64,000 nucleotides of DNA. Source: Vibrio atlanticus. GTDB lineage: Bacteria > Pseudomonadota > Gammaproteobacteria > Enterobacterales > Vibrionaceae. Made by a program: the position numbers and the translations under genes. Position 1 is the first letter of the stretch; the number at the start of each line of letters is the position of its first letter. This document shows, piece after piece, positions 8,988 through 16,396 of the stretch. The notes under the pieces are model-generated. The model did no database searches. It saw nothing but the letters and a program-made list of their open reading frames with translations, and was not told the DNA's origin. The stretch lies in assembly GCF_024347315.1 (NCBI RefSeq), contig NZ_AP025460.1:2108001-2172000 (forward strand). The letters are read 5' to 3'.

Positions 8988-9716
8988 TTACTGTTCTTTG
9001 TAGTGACCAAACTTGTAGTTCATCTCGTTGTTACGCATTTCGCCTTTGAAGAAGCGTCTTACATTGGCTTTAAGATAAGTTGAGCCTGTCTTCACAACGC
9101 CATCTTGGTCTAAACGACGTGGGTCAAAACCAAAGGTCATATTCAGGAATCTAAATCGCCATGTTTTGCTCGCACGTTTTACGTAGTCACAGTCTTCACA
9201 CAGGACGATCTCTTCATCGAAACCGCCGATCTCATCATGCGCTCGTTTAGTCGAAAAAATACAGGCGCCAATCGCCGTCGGGAAAAAGAACTGGGTAGTA
9301 AATAAGCCTGCGTTAAATAGCCCGTAACCAAACTTGTGTACAAGCGGCAGACCTTTGGAACTCATGTACACACCCGCCACTTCAAGCTTCTTCTCCTCCA
9401 ATTCATAAAGCGCTTTCGCAAGGAAGTTTCGAGGCAAACTCACGTCAGCATCTAAGAAAAGGATTCGGTTGTATTGCGCCAATGAAGCACCTGTGTTTCG
9501 TCCAAGGCTCACACCACGATTTTCCATATGATGAACCGTTAATTTTGGCAACGCGTTTTCATAGGCTTGCGCAACGTCCCTTGTGTTGTCTTCACTGTTC
9601 GAGTCGACAACAATCACCTCAAATTCTTGATGGGTTTGCACACTCAACTCTTCCATTAAGCGGCTGATGCGTTTCTCTTCGTTTAGCGTAATTACGACAA
9701 TGCTTACCGGTTCCAT
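8988..9716 (-). CDS. Glycosyltransferase family 2 protein
   Basis: A 242-residue cytoplasmic GT-A enzyme that transfers a sugar from a nucleotide donor. It starts with the GT2 signature 'SIVVITLNEEKRI', has 'VVDSNSEDNT' (about 37-45) and a DXD metal site D89-A-D91 ('LFLDADVSLP'). There is no C-terminal membrane anchor. It is the first gene of a two-gene unit with the DedA-LssY gene. Donor and acceptor are unknown. Confidence 0.87.
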   Translation of the reverse strand: MEPVSIVVITLNEEKRISRLMEELSVQTHQEFEVIVVDSNSEDNTRDVAQAYENALPKLTVHHMENRGVSLGRNTGASLAQYNRILFLDADVSLPRNFLAKALYELEEKKLEVAGVYMSSKGLPLVHKFGYGLFNAGLFTTQFFFPTAIGACIFSTKRAHDEIGGFDEEIVLCEDCDYVKRASKTWRFRFLNMTFGFDPRRLDQDGVVKTGSTYLKANVRRFFKGEMRNNEMNYKFGHYKEQ

Positions 9717-9990
9717 ATTTTCACCTATTCATTCTGCTGTTTAATTAACACTAAGATTAACCAACCAAGCCTTAACCAAGTCTTAGGCAAACATTCATTT
9801 TCCGTTCATTAACTTGATGATTTAGCAACGCTATAAATAGATAAGATAGGCAATGTAAAAGACGATAAAATGGGGTAAATAAGCGCTAGTGAACGTTTTA
9901 TCTCCAAACGAATCATTTATCGAAGGAAATTCACTTTGAGATGGGCTTCTGACTTGCTCAGATTTGAATGTGATGTTAGTATCCGCGCTC
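9717..9990. other. Divergent intergenic region, no gene seen
   Basis: This AT-rich stretch between the divergent glycosyltransferase and rplY genes must contain both promoters. I see no open frame or repeat that I can support before the rplY leader hairpins. Confidence 0.5.
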
Positions 9991-10052
9991 GCTTAAGCAT
10001 GAACTCGTTTATGCCTAAGCTTTACCACATACTCAAGGTCGCATTGAGGTGT
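9991..10052 (+). promoter_or_regulatory. Two-hairpin leader upstream of rplY
   Basis: The first stem is GCTTAAGCAT (9991-10000) with ATGCCTAAGC (10011-10020), one mismatch. The second is CACA-t-a-CTCAA paired with TTGAG-g-TGTG (about 10026-10052). They sit 34-95 bases before the rplY ATG. Ribosomal protein genes are often autoregulated by such leaders; L25 binds 5S rRNA, so an autoregulatory site is plausible but not shown. Confidence 0.45.
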
Positions 10053-10085
10053 GAAGTTAATTTTTACTAATTTGAGAGTAAAACT

Positions 10086-10364
10086 ATGAAATTTGAAGCA
10101 GTAGTACGTACTGAACTAGGTAAAGGTGCGAGCCGCCGCCTACGTCACGCTGGTAAATTCCCAGCTGTAATCTACGGTGGCGAAGCAGCAGCTGTAGCTA
10201 TCGAACTTGTTCACGCTGACGTGATCAACCAAATGGATAAGCCTGAATTCTACGAAACAATCACTCTAGTGATTGACGGCGCAGAAGTTAAGGTTAAGCC
10301 GCAAGACGTTCAACGTCACGCGTTCAAGCCTAAAGTTGAGCACATGGACTTCATCCGTATCTAG
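10086..10364 (+). CDS. rplY: 50S ribosomal protein L25
   Basis: A 92-residue short-form L25 that binds 5S rRNA in the large subunit. Family sequence includes '[25 protein letters not shown]' near the N-terminus and '[23 protein letters not shown]' at the end. It lacks the long CTC extension, as is usual in gammaproteobacteria. A GAG(A)GT ribosome binding site precedes the ATG, and a strong hairpin follows. It is the last clear core gene before the integron island. Confidence 0.96.
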   Translation: MKFEAVVRTELGKGASRRLRHAGKFPAVIYGGEAAAVAIELVHADVINQMDKPEFYETITLVIDGAEVKVKPQDVQRHAFKPKVEHMDFIRI

Positions 10365-10451
10365 TTCCCTACCAAGGAATAAGATTGGATTAATCCAGCC
10401 TTCTGCATAGAAAAGATAATCGATCTTACCAGTCGAGAAATCTAGAAATTC

Positions 10452-10482
10452 GAAACCCCGATGCTACCAACATCGGGGTTTC
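10452..10482 (+). terminator. rplY terminator
   Basis: A perfect 12-bp stem GAAACCCCGATG / CATCGGGGTTTC with a 7-base loop lies 88 bases after the rplY stop. Confidence 0.75.
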
Positions 10483-10824
10483 ACCGTTTCTGAGCCCTCA
10501 AAAACGCCTCAAATCTCGCGCAATACACTGAAAATAATCAACTTTTCCTCTCCCCACTTTATCCCAGCCTTGCTTGGGTGGATTAAGGGTGGACGAAAGG
10601 TGGACTTATACAGTAGTTTTTCTAACACAAAGACTAGACCGCTTTTTCGCTAGGCTCGCACACTCACTTTTCAAAACATAACACTGAGCCTCCCTGGCCA
10701 AAAGTCATGGATTCGATTCCGAATTAGCGAATAAAGAGGAGTAATATTAGGATGGTTGTAGCAGTTTATCTTGGAAGGTTATCGTACATTTACTAGGTCA
10801 AGCGGCCTGATTACCCGACTTTCC
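10483..10824. other. Island edge, no gene seen
   Basis: About 340 bases without a supported gene. A short 'GGATTCGATTCC' near 10710 resembles a tRNA T-arm but has no cloverleaf around it. No attC core pair (TAAC...GTTA arms) was found here, so the outer boundary of the island is unclear. Confidence 0.4.
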
Positions 10825-11151
10825 TTAGGATCTTCTTTCTAGAGCGTTCGTAATGTCTTTTTTGAGCTCCTCTGAAAGGCGTTCGAATTGTTTTGGTACA
10901 ACCAAACCTTCCTCGCACATTTGCATGAGTTGGATAAATGCTCGGCTTCGAGAATGGCCATCAAAAATAAGCTTCATTTGCTTTTGAGATTCTTTAGAGT
11001 ACTCGCACATAAAGTGAAACCTTTCCCCTACAGATTCTGATTCATCAGTGATCGTTTTGATGGCTTCATTTAGCTGACGAGTACAAAATAGTTGCGCAGC
11101 TTCACTCTTTATCTCGCAAAAGATTTTCCAATCAGACTCTTTGATATTCAT
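10825..11151 (-). CDS. Conserved hypothetical protein (cassette-like)
   Basis: A 108-residue soluble, helical, charged protein with no signal peptide or membrane segment. The N-terminus 'MNIKESDWKIF' and the motif 'FDGHSRSRAF' recall small proteins frequent in Vibrio accessory DNA; I cannot name a domain. The start at 11151 is chosen over one 12 bases upstream by resemblance. Orientation matches the integron cassettes to the right, so it may be a stranded cassette gene, but no good attC adjoins it. Confidence 0.6.
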   Translation of the reverse strand: MNIKESDWKIFCEIKSEAAQLFCTRQLNEAIKTITDESESVGERFHFMCEYSKESQKQMKLIFDGHSRSRAFIQLMQMCEEGLVVPKQFERLSEELKKDITNALERRS

Positions 11152-11403
11152 ACAGACCTCCACAAAGTGTTACTTCTTAGGGTAGAACATTACGGCGTTT
11201 AAAAAACGTGAACGACACGATTACCCAATAGTAAACAGAGCGCTGTTAACACGAAATCTATTCTTTCATTTGAGTGCAAAGGTTAGCTCTGAGTGTTCAA
11301 TAGCTGTAACTAGTAGCCGACTTCCAATACCCTTGTTCTGGTAATTTCGATTTCACTTGATGCTAAGAAATACAGGCATAAAATTTGGCCAGAGGTACAT
11401 ATA

Positions 11404-11427
11404 AGAATCCGCCTTAAATGCTTGTTA
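11404..11427 (-). repeat. attC remnant (5' arm) overlapping a stop codon
   Basis: Read on the minus strand this is TAACAAGCATTTAAGGCGG, the R''-type arm of a Vibrio attC. Its TAA is the stop codon of the 106-residue gene, an arrangement common in integron cassettes. The matching 3' arm with GTTA was not found, so the site looks broken. Confidence 0.45.
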
Positions 11428-11745
11428 TCTGCGTTGCTGAAGATTAGCGACATGATGTTTATACTTCTTCTCACGCCAACACCATATTGCATAACTTAAC
11501 GGGATAGCACCTATCGACCCCCAAAAACCACTCATCAATACATCGGTAGTTTGCGCCCAGCCCCAAACACTTTCTGACATAAACAACGGTTCAATACTTC
11601 GACCTACCATCACGCCTAAGATTGCTGGAAATGATGTACGAGCAGTAAATCTGAGACTCCCTTTCTTCCTCTCTAGCTTCCACTTGGAAAATTCGACATC
11701 TGGATCTTTCACTATTGCCTCCATAAGATAATTTGCCTGAAGCAC
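11425..11745 (-). CDS. Small hypothetical membrane protein (cassette-like)
   Basis: A 106-residue protein with two likely membrane segments (about 40-57 and 67-88), basic at both ends and ending in QQRR. Family not recognised. The first possible start is a GTG at 11745; an ATG at 11724 (MEAIVKD) is an alternative, and neither has a good ribosome binding site. The stop codon sits inside an attC-like arm, and a 13-bp direct repeat (CTTAAATGCTTGT on +) borders both sides of the gene, as expected for an old cassette. Confidence 0.5.
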   Translation of the reverse strand: MLQANYLMEAIVKDPDVEFSKWKLERKKGSLRFTARTSFPAILGVMVGRSIEPLFMSESVWGWAQTTDVLMSGFWGSIGAIPLSYAIWCWREKKYKHHVANLQQRR

Positions 11746-11835
11746 ATAATGCCTAATTGAGTCGCTGACAACACTACCTATACACTCAAACCTACGACCG
11801 AAATCACTGAAACTAATCCTAGTAGAAAATTACAA

Positions 11836-11865
11836 GCGTAACAGTCTGCTTAAATGCTTGTCATG
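11836..11865 (-). repeat. attC-like remnant
   Basis: The minus strand reads GACAAGCATTTAAGCAGAC then TGTTACGC. It shares 13 identical bases (11847-11859) with the arm at 11413-11425 and ends in a GTTA core. It looks like a collapsed attC in which the 5' arm was joined to the 3' end. Confidence 0.35.
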
Positions 11866-11870
11866 GCGCA

Positions 11871-11899
11871 ATTTGCAACACCTGTGGCGATTTACTACA
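11871..11899 (+). promoter_or_regulatory. Promoter of the toxin-antitoxin pair
   Basis: TTGCAA (11871-11876) and TACAAT (11894-11899) are separated by exactly 17 bases, about 33 bases before the antitoxin ATG. Confidence 0.6.
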
Positions 11900-11931
11900 A
11901 TATAAATACAAACTAAATTAGGAGACATATT

Positions 11932-12153
11932 ATGGCTACTGCAAGTGTACGTATTGACCAAGATCTTTTTGATAAGGCTGCGATAATGGCTAAAGCACTA
12001 AACCGCACTACACCAAAACAAATTGAGCACTGGGCTAAAATCGGGAAAATGATGGAAGACAACCCTGATCTACCTTATGAGTTCGTAAAGCAAGCAGTCA
12101 TAGCAAAAGCTGAGAAGGAAGCAGGTAAATTAGAGGCTTACTCTTTTGACTAA
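11932..12153 (+). CDS. ParD-like type II antitoxin
   Basis: A 73-residue antitoxin that should bind and neutralise the toxin encoded next and repress the operon. The N-terminal 'TASVRIDQDLFDKA' is a ribbon-helix-helix strand followed by helices; 'KQIEHWAKIGKMMEDNPDLPYEFVKQ' fits the ParD-like antitoxin family (PF11903, from memory). A GGAG ribosome binding site precedes the ATG. It overlaps the toxin gene by 8 bases. It is on the + strand, opposite to the neighbouring integron cassettes. Confidence 0.82.
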   Translation: MATASVRIDQDLFDKAAIMAKALNRTTPKQIEHWAKIGKMMEDNPDLPYEFVKQAVIAKAEKEAGKLEAYSFD

Positions 12154-12436
12154 GATTACCAACATTCTTCAGACACCTACTTTTAAGAAGGCGGTCAAGA
12201 AATTACACAAGAACCAAAAAACGGATCTAGATAATGCTATTCGAGCCCTTATGGAAGATCCGCATCTTGGTGAGCAGAAGAAAGGTGACCTGTTTTTCTT
12301 GAGAGTGCATAAATTTAAGATGGTTAAGCAATTAACATTGCTCGGTTATAGCTATGAAGATGGTACTGTAACTCTCGAACTAATAGCTCTCGGCTCGCAC
12401 GAAAATTTTTATCGAGATATGAAGAAAATATATTGA
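12146..12436 (+). CDS. RelE/ParE-family toxin
   Basis: A 96-residue small basic toxin of the RelE/ParE fold: N-terminal helices ('TPTFKKAVKKLHKNQKTDLDNAI'), then strands including 'LFFLRVHKF' and 'LTLLGYSYEDGTVTLELIALGSHENFYRDMKK', ending as ParE/RelE-type toxins do. Whether it cleaves mRNA or poisons gyrase cannot be told. Toxin-antitoxin pairs are typical of Vibrio integrons and may stabilise the array. The gene ends 50 bases before the decayed IS91-like copy. Confidence 0.82.
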   Translation: MTKITNILQTPTFKKAVKKLHKNQKTDLDNAIRALMEDPHLGEQKKGDLFFLRVHKFKMVKQLTLLGYSYEDGTVTLELIALGSHENFYRDMKKIY

Positions 12437-12486
12437 TTCAATGTGATCGAAAATATCCTTGCCCGTCTGAGCCATACTCGTTTGCT

Positions 12487-12885
12487 GAACGAAGCCGCTA
12501 CGCGGCAGAGTAAAACAGCTACCATCCATACTCTTGTAACGCTATAACTCTCCTTATGAACAACACCTTACTAACCTTAAACTGCAAGGTAAACCACCTG
12601 CAACTATTGATGCCTATTCTCGTGCGGTTCGTCGAAAGGCATTGGATAATAAGGAGAATGGCATTGACGAAAACAGAGGAGATGTGACGACGAAAGAAAC
12701 GAAAAACAGCTAACTGGTTGATAAGATTGTTATCGCAACCTTACCTTGACCTCGCTCGCATTGAGAAAAGCCTCAAAGCGATGTGCCCTTCAAATGCAAT
12801 CGTACAATTTACTTAATAAAGTGGCTTCGGGCTTGTTCAACACTCGGGATTTAGTGTTGGCTACGCAACACCTTAATCCTTATTT
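12487..12885 (+). mobile_element. Internally deleted copy of the IS91-like element
   Basis: About 399 bp carrying the same left end (GAACGAAGCCGC..., 12487) and right end (GGATTTAGTGTTGG hairpin ... CCTTATT, 12884) as the full element at 13647-15926, same orientation. Two deletions are visible by comparison: about 50-60 bases removing the recombinase start codon, and about 1.8 kb joining recombinase codon ~39 to a point just after the transposase stop. Short identities at the junctions (AAC; CG) suggest slippage or microhomology. No functional gene remains; it could in principle be mobilised in trans. Confidence 0.85.
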
Positions 12886-12886
12886 G

Positions 12887-13510
12887 TTATATTTTTGATG
12901 CCGCCATCAGTAAACAGTAGTTTTTTACGCTTTCACAATGCTCACCCATCCAGTATGCAAATGGGGTACTTCGGTGCCAATTTAGATCAACCAAGCTATT
13001 GTGAATTGTACTATCTGGAGTACTAAGTGAACCATGTGCCACAACTTGCGCTGGTACATTGTTTAGTCCACACCACCATTCAGGCATCGAACGTTTCCAC
13101 TTTGTCTCAAGCCAGACATCAGATAAAGCAACTACGTATTCACTTTCGAAACCGGTAACCCCATTGTCATGAAGGAACTTTTTGTCTCGATGATGTAGAC
13201 GCTCAATATCGTTTATAATTTCTTGTTTTTTCTTTGTGTGAGATAAACGTTTTGCCTCAATGAAAAAAACAGCTTTGTGCTTAGGAGAAAAAACAAAACC
13301 ATCAATGTGCTGCTTTTTCTCAACCCACGGAAACTCAAGCCATGATACAGCTCGATCATCATCGAGACATTTCATTAGGGCATTTACGTAGATATGAACT
13401 TGGTTGGCTTCTGTGAAACCAGTACTCCCTCGCGCTGGATAAAAATTTGTTAGCGTTCGGGTGTAAGTCGCTACCATTTCATCAAATGATCTAGAAATTA
13501 TTTGTTCCAT
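12887..13510 (-). CDS. Cassette-encoded PD-(D/E)XK-like protein
   Basis: A 207-residue soluble protein of unknown family. The core 'HIDGFVFSPKHKAVFFIEAKRL' has D70 followed 15 residues later by E85-A-K87, the D...ExK pattern of PD-(D/E)XK nucleases, with hydrophobic strands around it. The start at 13510 (MEQIISRS) has a GAGG site; a longer frame runs into the attC. The gene begins 19 bases after an attC 3' end, and its TAA stop lies in the next attC arm, now interrupted by the deleted IS copy, so it is the third cassette. A nuclease role, perhaps defence, is an inference; no partner gene is adjacent. Confidence 0.65.
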   Translation of the reverse strand: MEQIISRSFDEMVATYTRTLTNFYPARGSTGFTEANQVHIYVNALMKCLDDDRAVSWLEFPWVEKKQHIDGFVFSPKHKAVFFIEAKRLSHTKKKQEIINDIERLHHRDKKFLHDNGVTGFESEYVVALSDVWLETKWKRSMPEWWCGLNNVPAQVVAHGSLSTPDSTIHNSLVDLNWHRSTPFAYWMGEHCESVKNYCLLMAASKI

Positions 13511-13528
13511 CGAAACCTCAGAAAAATA

Positions 13529-13646
13529 TAACGCTTTGCTAAGTGGCAGACAACGCAACACTTAACCTAAAGCAACGCACCTTAAACACAAATCCAATTG
13601 GAACTGAAAATGCCACGCGTTGGCTGTCCGTCTTTAGCAATTTGTT
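13529..13646 (-). repeat. attC site (VCR-like), interrupted at its 5' end
   Basis: Read on the minus strand it begins AACAAATTGCTAAAG and ends TTAGCAAAGCGTTA. TTGCTAA and TTAGCAA pair, and 'CAGCCAACGCGTGGCATTTTC' in the middle closely resembles the V. cholerae VCR consensus as I remember it. The first base of the R'' core (TAAC) is separated by the IS91-like element inserted at 13647. It is the recombination site of the cassette carrying the two 2-TM proteins. Confidence 0.85.
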
Positions 13647-13735
13647 GAACGAAGCCGCTGCGCGGCAGAGTAAAGCGAGTGCAAGCCATACTCTTGTAAC
13701 ACCATCATATTGATGGTCGTTGACAGGAGTAACTT

Positions 13736-14623
13736 ATGAATGCCACCGACTTAGAACGCTACAACACCCTTTATGAACAACACCTTACCAACCTAAAGCT
13801 GCAAGGTAAACGACCCGCGACCATTGATGCCTATTCTCGTGCGGTTCGTCGGATCACCGCTCATTTCGATCGCGTCCCTGACACATTAACCACGGCCGAT
13901 CTCAAACAGTTCTTCGCGTCTCTTATCCAAACCCACTCGTGGAGCACCATTAAACTCGATCGTAATGGCTTGCAGTTTTTCTATCGCTACACACTGGGTA
14001 AACAGTGGGAGTGGCTCAATATCGTGAAGCCGCCACAAGTGAAACGACTGCCCGACATACTCACACCGCAACAAGTCAGCTCACTGATTAACCACACGCG
14101 ACAAGCCCGTTATCAAGTCTTCTTCTTAACTCTTTACAGCATGGGATTACGCCTTGGTGAAGGGCTCAACCTCACGGTTCACGATATCGACAGCCAAACG
14201 ATGCGGGTTCACATACGCGAAGGAAAAGGCGGCAAAGACCGAATGGTGCCGCTTCCTCTGCGAACGCTTAAGGCACTCCGCACACACTGGCTCAGCCACA
14301 AGCACCCTCACTTACTGTTTCCCGGGCTTGGAAAAGGTGACGACGCACCGATGGACAGAGGCGGTATTCAAAAAACCATGAAGCTTGTGCTCAAAGAGTG
14401 TGACATCCAAAAACACGCCAGCCCCCACTCTCTCAGACACTGCTTTGCAACGCACTTGCTTGAGCAAGGGCTTGACCTGCGTTCACTGCAAACGCTGCTG
14501 GGTCACGCAAGCCTTAATACCACAGCCCGTTACACCCGAATGACTGCGCTAAAACAACGCGATGCTGCGATGGCCATCAACCATTTAACTGACGCTCTAG
14601 ACTTAACGGGGAGCATTACATGA
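13736..14623 (+). CDS. Tyrosine recombinase of the IS91-like element
   Basis: A 295-residue site-specific recombinase. A SAM-like N-terminal core-binding domain (about 10-95) is followed by the catalytic domain with R139 ('MGLRLGEG'), H231-x-x-R234 ('HSLRHCFATHLL'), H257 ('LLGHASL') and nucleophile Y266 ('TARYTRM'). All catalytic residues are present. The stop overlaps the transposase start (ATGA). Some IS91-group elements carry such a gene; its task in transposition is not settled to my knowledge. The AGGAG site precedes the ATG. Confidence 0.88.
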   Translation: MNATDLERYNTLYEQHLTNLKLQGKRPATIDAYSRAVRRITAHFDRVPDTLTTADLKQFFASLIQTHSWSTIKLDRNGLQFFYRYTLGKQWEWLNIVKPPQVKRLPDILTPQQVSSLINHTRQARYQVFFLTLYSMGLRLGEGLNLTVHDIDSQTMRVHIREGKGGKDRMVPLPLRTLKALRTHWLSHKHPHLLFPGLGKGDDAPMDRGGIQKTMKLVLKECDIQKHASPHSLRHCFATHLLEQGLDLRSLQTLLGHASLNTTARYTRMTALKQRDAAMAINHLTDALDLTGSIT

Positions 14624-15672
14624 GTACCTTTATTGAACTGCTTCGCCAACACCACTCTACGCTTAAGCGTCACTATCATGCGCAGCTCAATGGCGATATG
14701 CATCGGGCCATTGCGGCGATGCTCCGTTGCAAAACAGAGCAACAAGGTCGGTCACAGTGGTTTTGCAGCCACTGCCATCACGACGACCGATTACCGCTTT
14801 CTTGTGGTCACCGACACTGCCCTCAATGCCAACAACGCACCACTTCTGACTGGCTACAACGTCAGCAGCAAAAGCGGTTACCTGTTCACTATTTCATGGT
14901 GACCTTCACTTTGCCGTATCAACTAAGAGTCTTAGCAAGACATCAACCTAGAGCGACATATAACGGTATGTTTAAGGTGGCATCGGGGGTTTTAAAGGAC
15001 TTTGCGAAAAGACAGATGCAAGGTGAACTTGGTTTTACCGCCGTGCTGCATACCCACAGCCGACAACGAAACTTGCATCCACACCTGCACATTATTGTGG
15101 CGGCAGGTCAATACGACCCATCAAGGCGAACGTGGCACAAAGGCAACAAGCATTACCTTTTTAACGCGTTTGCTTTGGCCAAAGTATGGCGAGCAAGAAT
15201 GCTAGAGGCCATTAATCAGCATACAACGTTGTGGCTGCCGAGTGGCATACCCAAGCAATGGGTGGTCGATTGTAGGCAGGTTGGTTATGGTCAGGCTGCA
15301 CTGAGTTATTTAGCTCGCTATCTCTATCGTGGCGTGTTGCCTGATGAAGACATCATCCATATCACCGATGATACGGTCACGTTCCGCTATAAAGAGAGCC
15401 AGACCAATGCATGGCGAACGCGCACTTTGCCCATCCTTAAGTTCTTGCTGCTCATTTTGCAGCACGCGCTCCCCAAAGGGCTACAACGAGTTCGAGACTA
15501 CGGATTTTTACGTGGTCAAGCACAAGCCTTAAGAGTTCGTATTCAGCTGTTGCTGTTGAACTTGGTCTATAGGATGCCGCCAGTGCCAGCACCGGTAAGG
15601 AGCAAAGCGATACGAACCTGCCCTTGCTGTGCACATGAGATGGCGTGCGTTGGAGTAAGCCGACCCATGTAG
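14620..15672 (+). CDS. IS91-family HUH transposase
   Basis: A 350-residue rolling-circle (Y1/Y2 HUH) transposase. An N-terminal zinc-binding part has paired cysteines C49/C52, C62, C67/C70. The HUH motif is H155-L-H157 ('HPHLHIIVAAG'), followed by the tyrosine motif 'YLARYLYRG' (Y230-Y236). A late 'CPCC' near the C-terminus is also present. It should nick and unwind the element at its right end (ori) and terminate at its left end. Coupled by ATGA overlap to the recombinase gene, so it appears intact. Confidence 0.9.
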   Translation: MSTFIELLRQHHSTLKRHYHAQLNGDMHRAIAAMLRCKTEQQGRSQWFCSHCHHDDRLPLSCGHRHCPQCQQRTTSDWLQRQQQKRLPVHYFMVTFTLPYQLRVLARHQPRATYNGMFKVASGVLKDFAKRQMQGELGFTAVLHTHSRQRNLHPHLHIIVAAGQYDPSRRTWHKGNKHYLFNAFALAKVWRARMLEAINQHTTLWLPSGIPKQWVVDCRQVGYGQAALSYLARYLYRGVLPDEDIIHITDDTVTFRYKESQTNAWRTRTLPILKFLLLILQHALPKGLQRVRDYGFLRGQAQALRVRIQLLLLNLVYRMPPVPAPVRSKAIRTCPCCAHEMACVGVSRPM

Positions 15673-15926
15673 CCGAAAGGCATTTGATAATAAGGAGAAT
15701 GGCATTGACGAAAACAGAGGAGATGTGACAACGAAAGAAACGAAAAACAGCTAACTGGTTGATAAGATTGCTATCGCAACCTTATCTTGACCTCGCTCGC
15801 CTTGAGAAAAGCCTCAAAGCGATGTGCCCTTCAAGTTCAATCGTACAATTTACTTAATAAAGTGGCTTCGGGCTTGTTCAACACTTGGGATTTAGTGTTG
15901 GCTACGCAACACCTTAATCCTTATTA
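15673..15926 (+). repeat. Right end of IS91-like element, repeated at 12636-12885
   Basis: About 250 bp of non-coding element end, nearly identical to the corresponding part of the deleted copy (a handful of base differences). It ends in a strong hairpin, about 13-14 bp stem with a CTACG loop, typical of the subterminal structure of IS91-like right ends. No gene is seen here. Confidence 0.8.
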
Positions 15927-15934
15927 GTTAGCAC

Positions 15935-16384
15935 TCAGTCTTCCGATATTTCGAACTTCTTAGCTTTAATTTCAAGAGCTTTTTGCATGGCTCTTCTTTC
16001 ATCTCTTTTTTGAATATAATAGTGAGCTAGCCCTGATACTAAACTTAAAGCTATACCACCAAAAATAAACAACATTTGTTGGGTAGCACCACCATAAATA
16101 AGCTCCATGATTTGTTCATAAAACACACCAACAACAACCATGATAAGCCCTACAAACATATATACCTTGAGCAAAGTCGCAGTCATTGGCAGAGATGTTC
16201 TTCTATTTGGCTTAACGTAGGTTATTTCCTTTTCAGCATTTTTGATATCCGTCGCTGTAATTTCAACAAAGTCGTCACCAAACACATACTTCCTCTTTCG
16301 AAGAAACTCTTCAAGTTCTCGCTTACGTAATAACTGATAGTTTTCTAGTGCTTGAGAGCCAGATTCTGTATAAATAACTTTCAT
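15935..16384 (-). CDS. Cassette protein with two membrane segments
   Basis: A 149-residue protein, family not recognised. A charged cytoplasmic N-terminal part (about 1-68) is followed by two membrane segments (about 70-92 and 102-124) and a Lys/Arg/Glu-rich tail. It is the second gene of a two-gene cassette, 12 bases after the 127-residue gene, and its TGA is followed directly by the TAAC core of the interrupted attC. Small 2-TM proteins of this shape occur as SLATT-like pore effectors in defence systems, but I see no diagnostic motif; function unknown. Confidence 0.6.
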   Translation of the reverse strand: MKVIYTESGSQALENYQLLRKRELEEFLRKRKYVFGDDFVEITATDIKNAEKEITYVKPNRRTSLPMTATLLKVYMFVGLIMVVVGVFYEQIMELIYGGATQQMLFIFGGIALSLVSGLAHYYIQKRDERRAMQKALEIKAKKFEISED

Positions 16385-16396
16385 TTTATATTTACT

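Larger units (their letters stand above)
13647..15926 (+). mobile_element. IS91-like element with a tyrosine recombinase gene
   Basis: About 2.28 kb bounded by a left end with a GCCGC/GCGGC hairpin (13654-13666) and a right end with the subterminal hairpin GGATTTAGTGTTG...CAACACCTTAATCC (about 15889-15920). It encodes a tyrosine recombinase and an IS91-type HUH transposase in a coupled pair. It sits in an attC core: GTT flanks both sides (13644-13646 and 15927-15929). The second, decayed copy at 12487-12885 has the same ends and the same attC-type right flank. Exact ends are inferred from comparing the two copies. Confidence 0.85.

Noticed and set aside
10700..10735. tRNA-like T-arm 'GGATTCGATTCC'
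   Set aside because: The stem is only three base pairs and no acceptor or anticodon arms surround it; not a tRNA gene. A relic of an attachment site cannot be shown.
11310..11492. Open frame of 60 codons on the minus strand
   Set aside because: It crosses the attC-like arm and the end of the 106-residue gene in another frame, and shows no family-like sequence.
12437..12886. Possible intact attC left of the deleted IS copy
   Set aside because: The left flank has only a short AACAAACG-like arm and then the toxin gene; no pairing 3' arm was found, so a full site is not supported.
13886..14074. Minus-strand open frames inside the recombinase and transposase genes
   Set aside because: They are antisense shadows of two well-supported coding regions with intact catalytic motifs.
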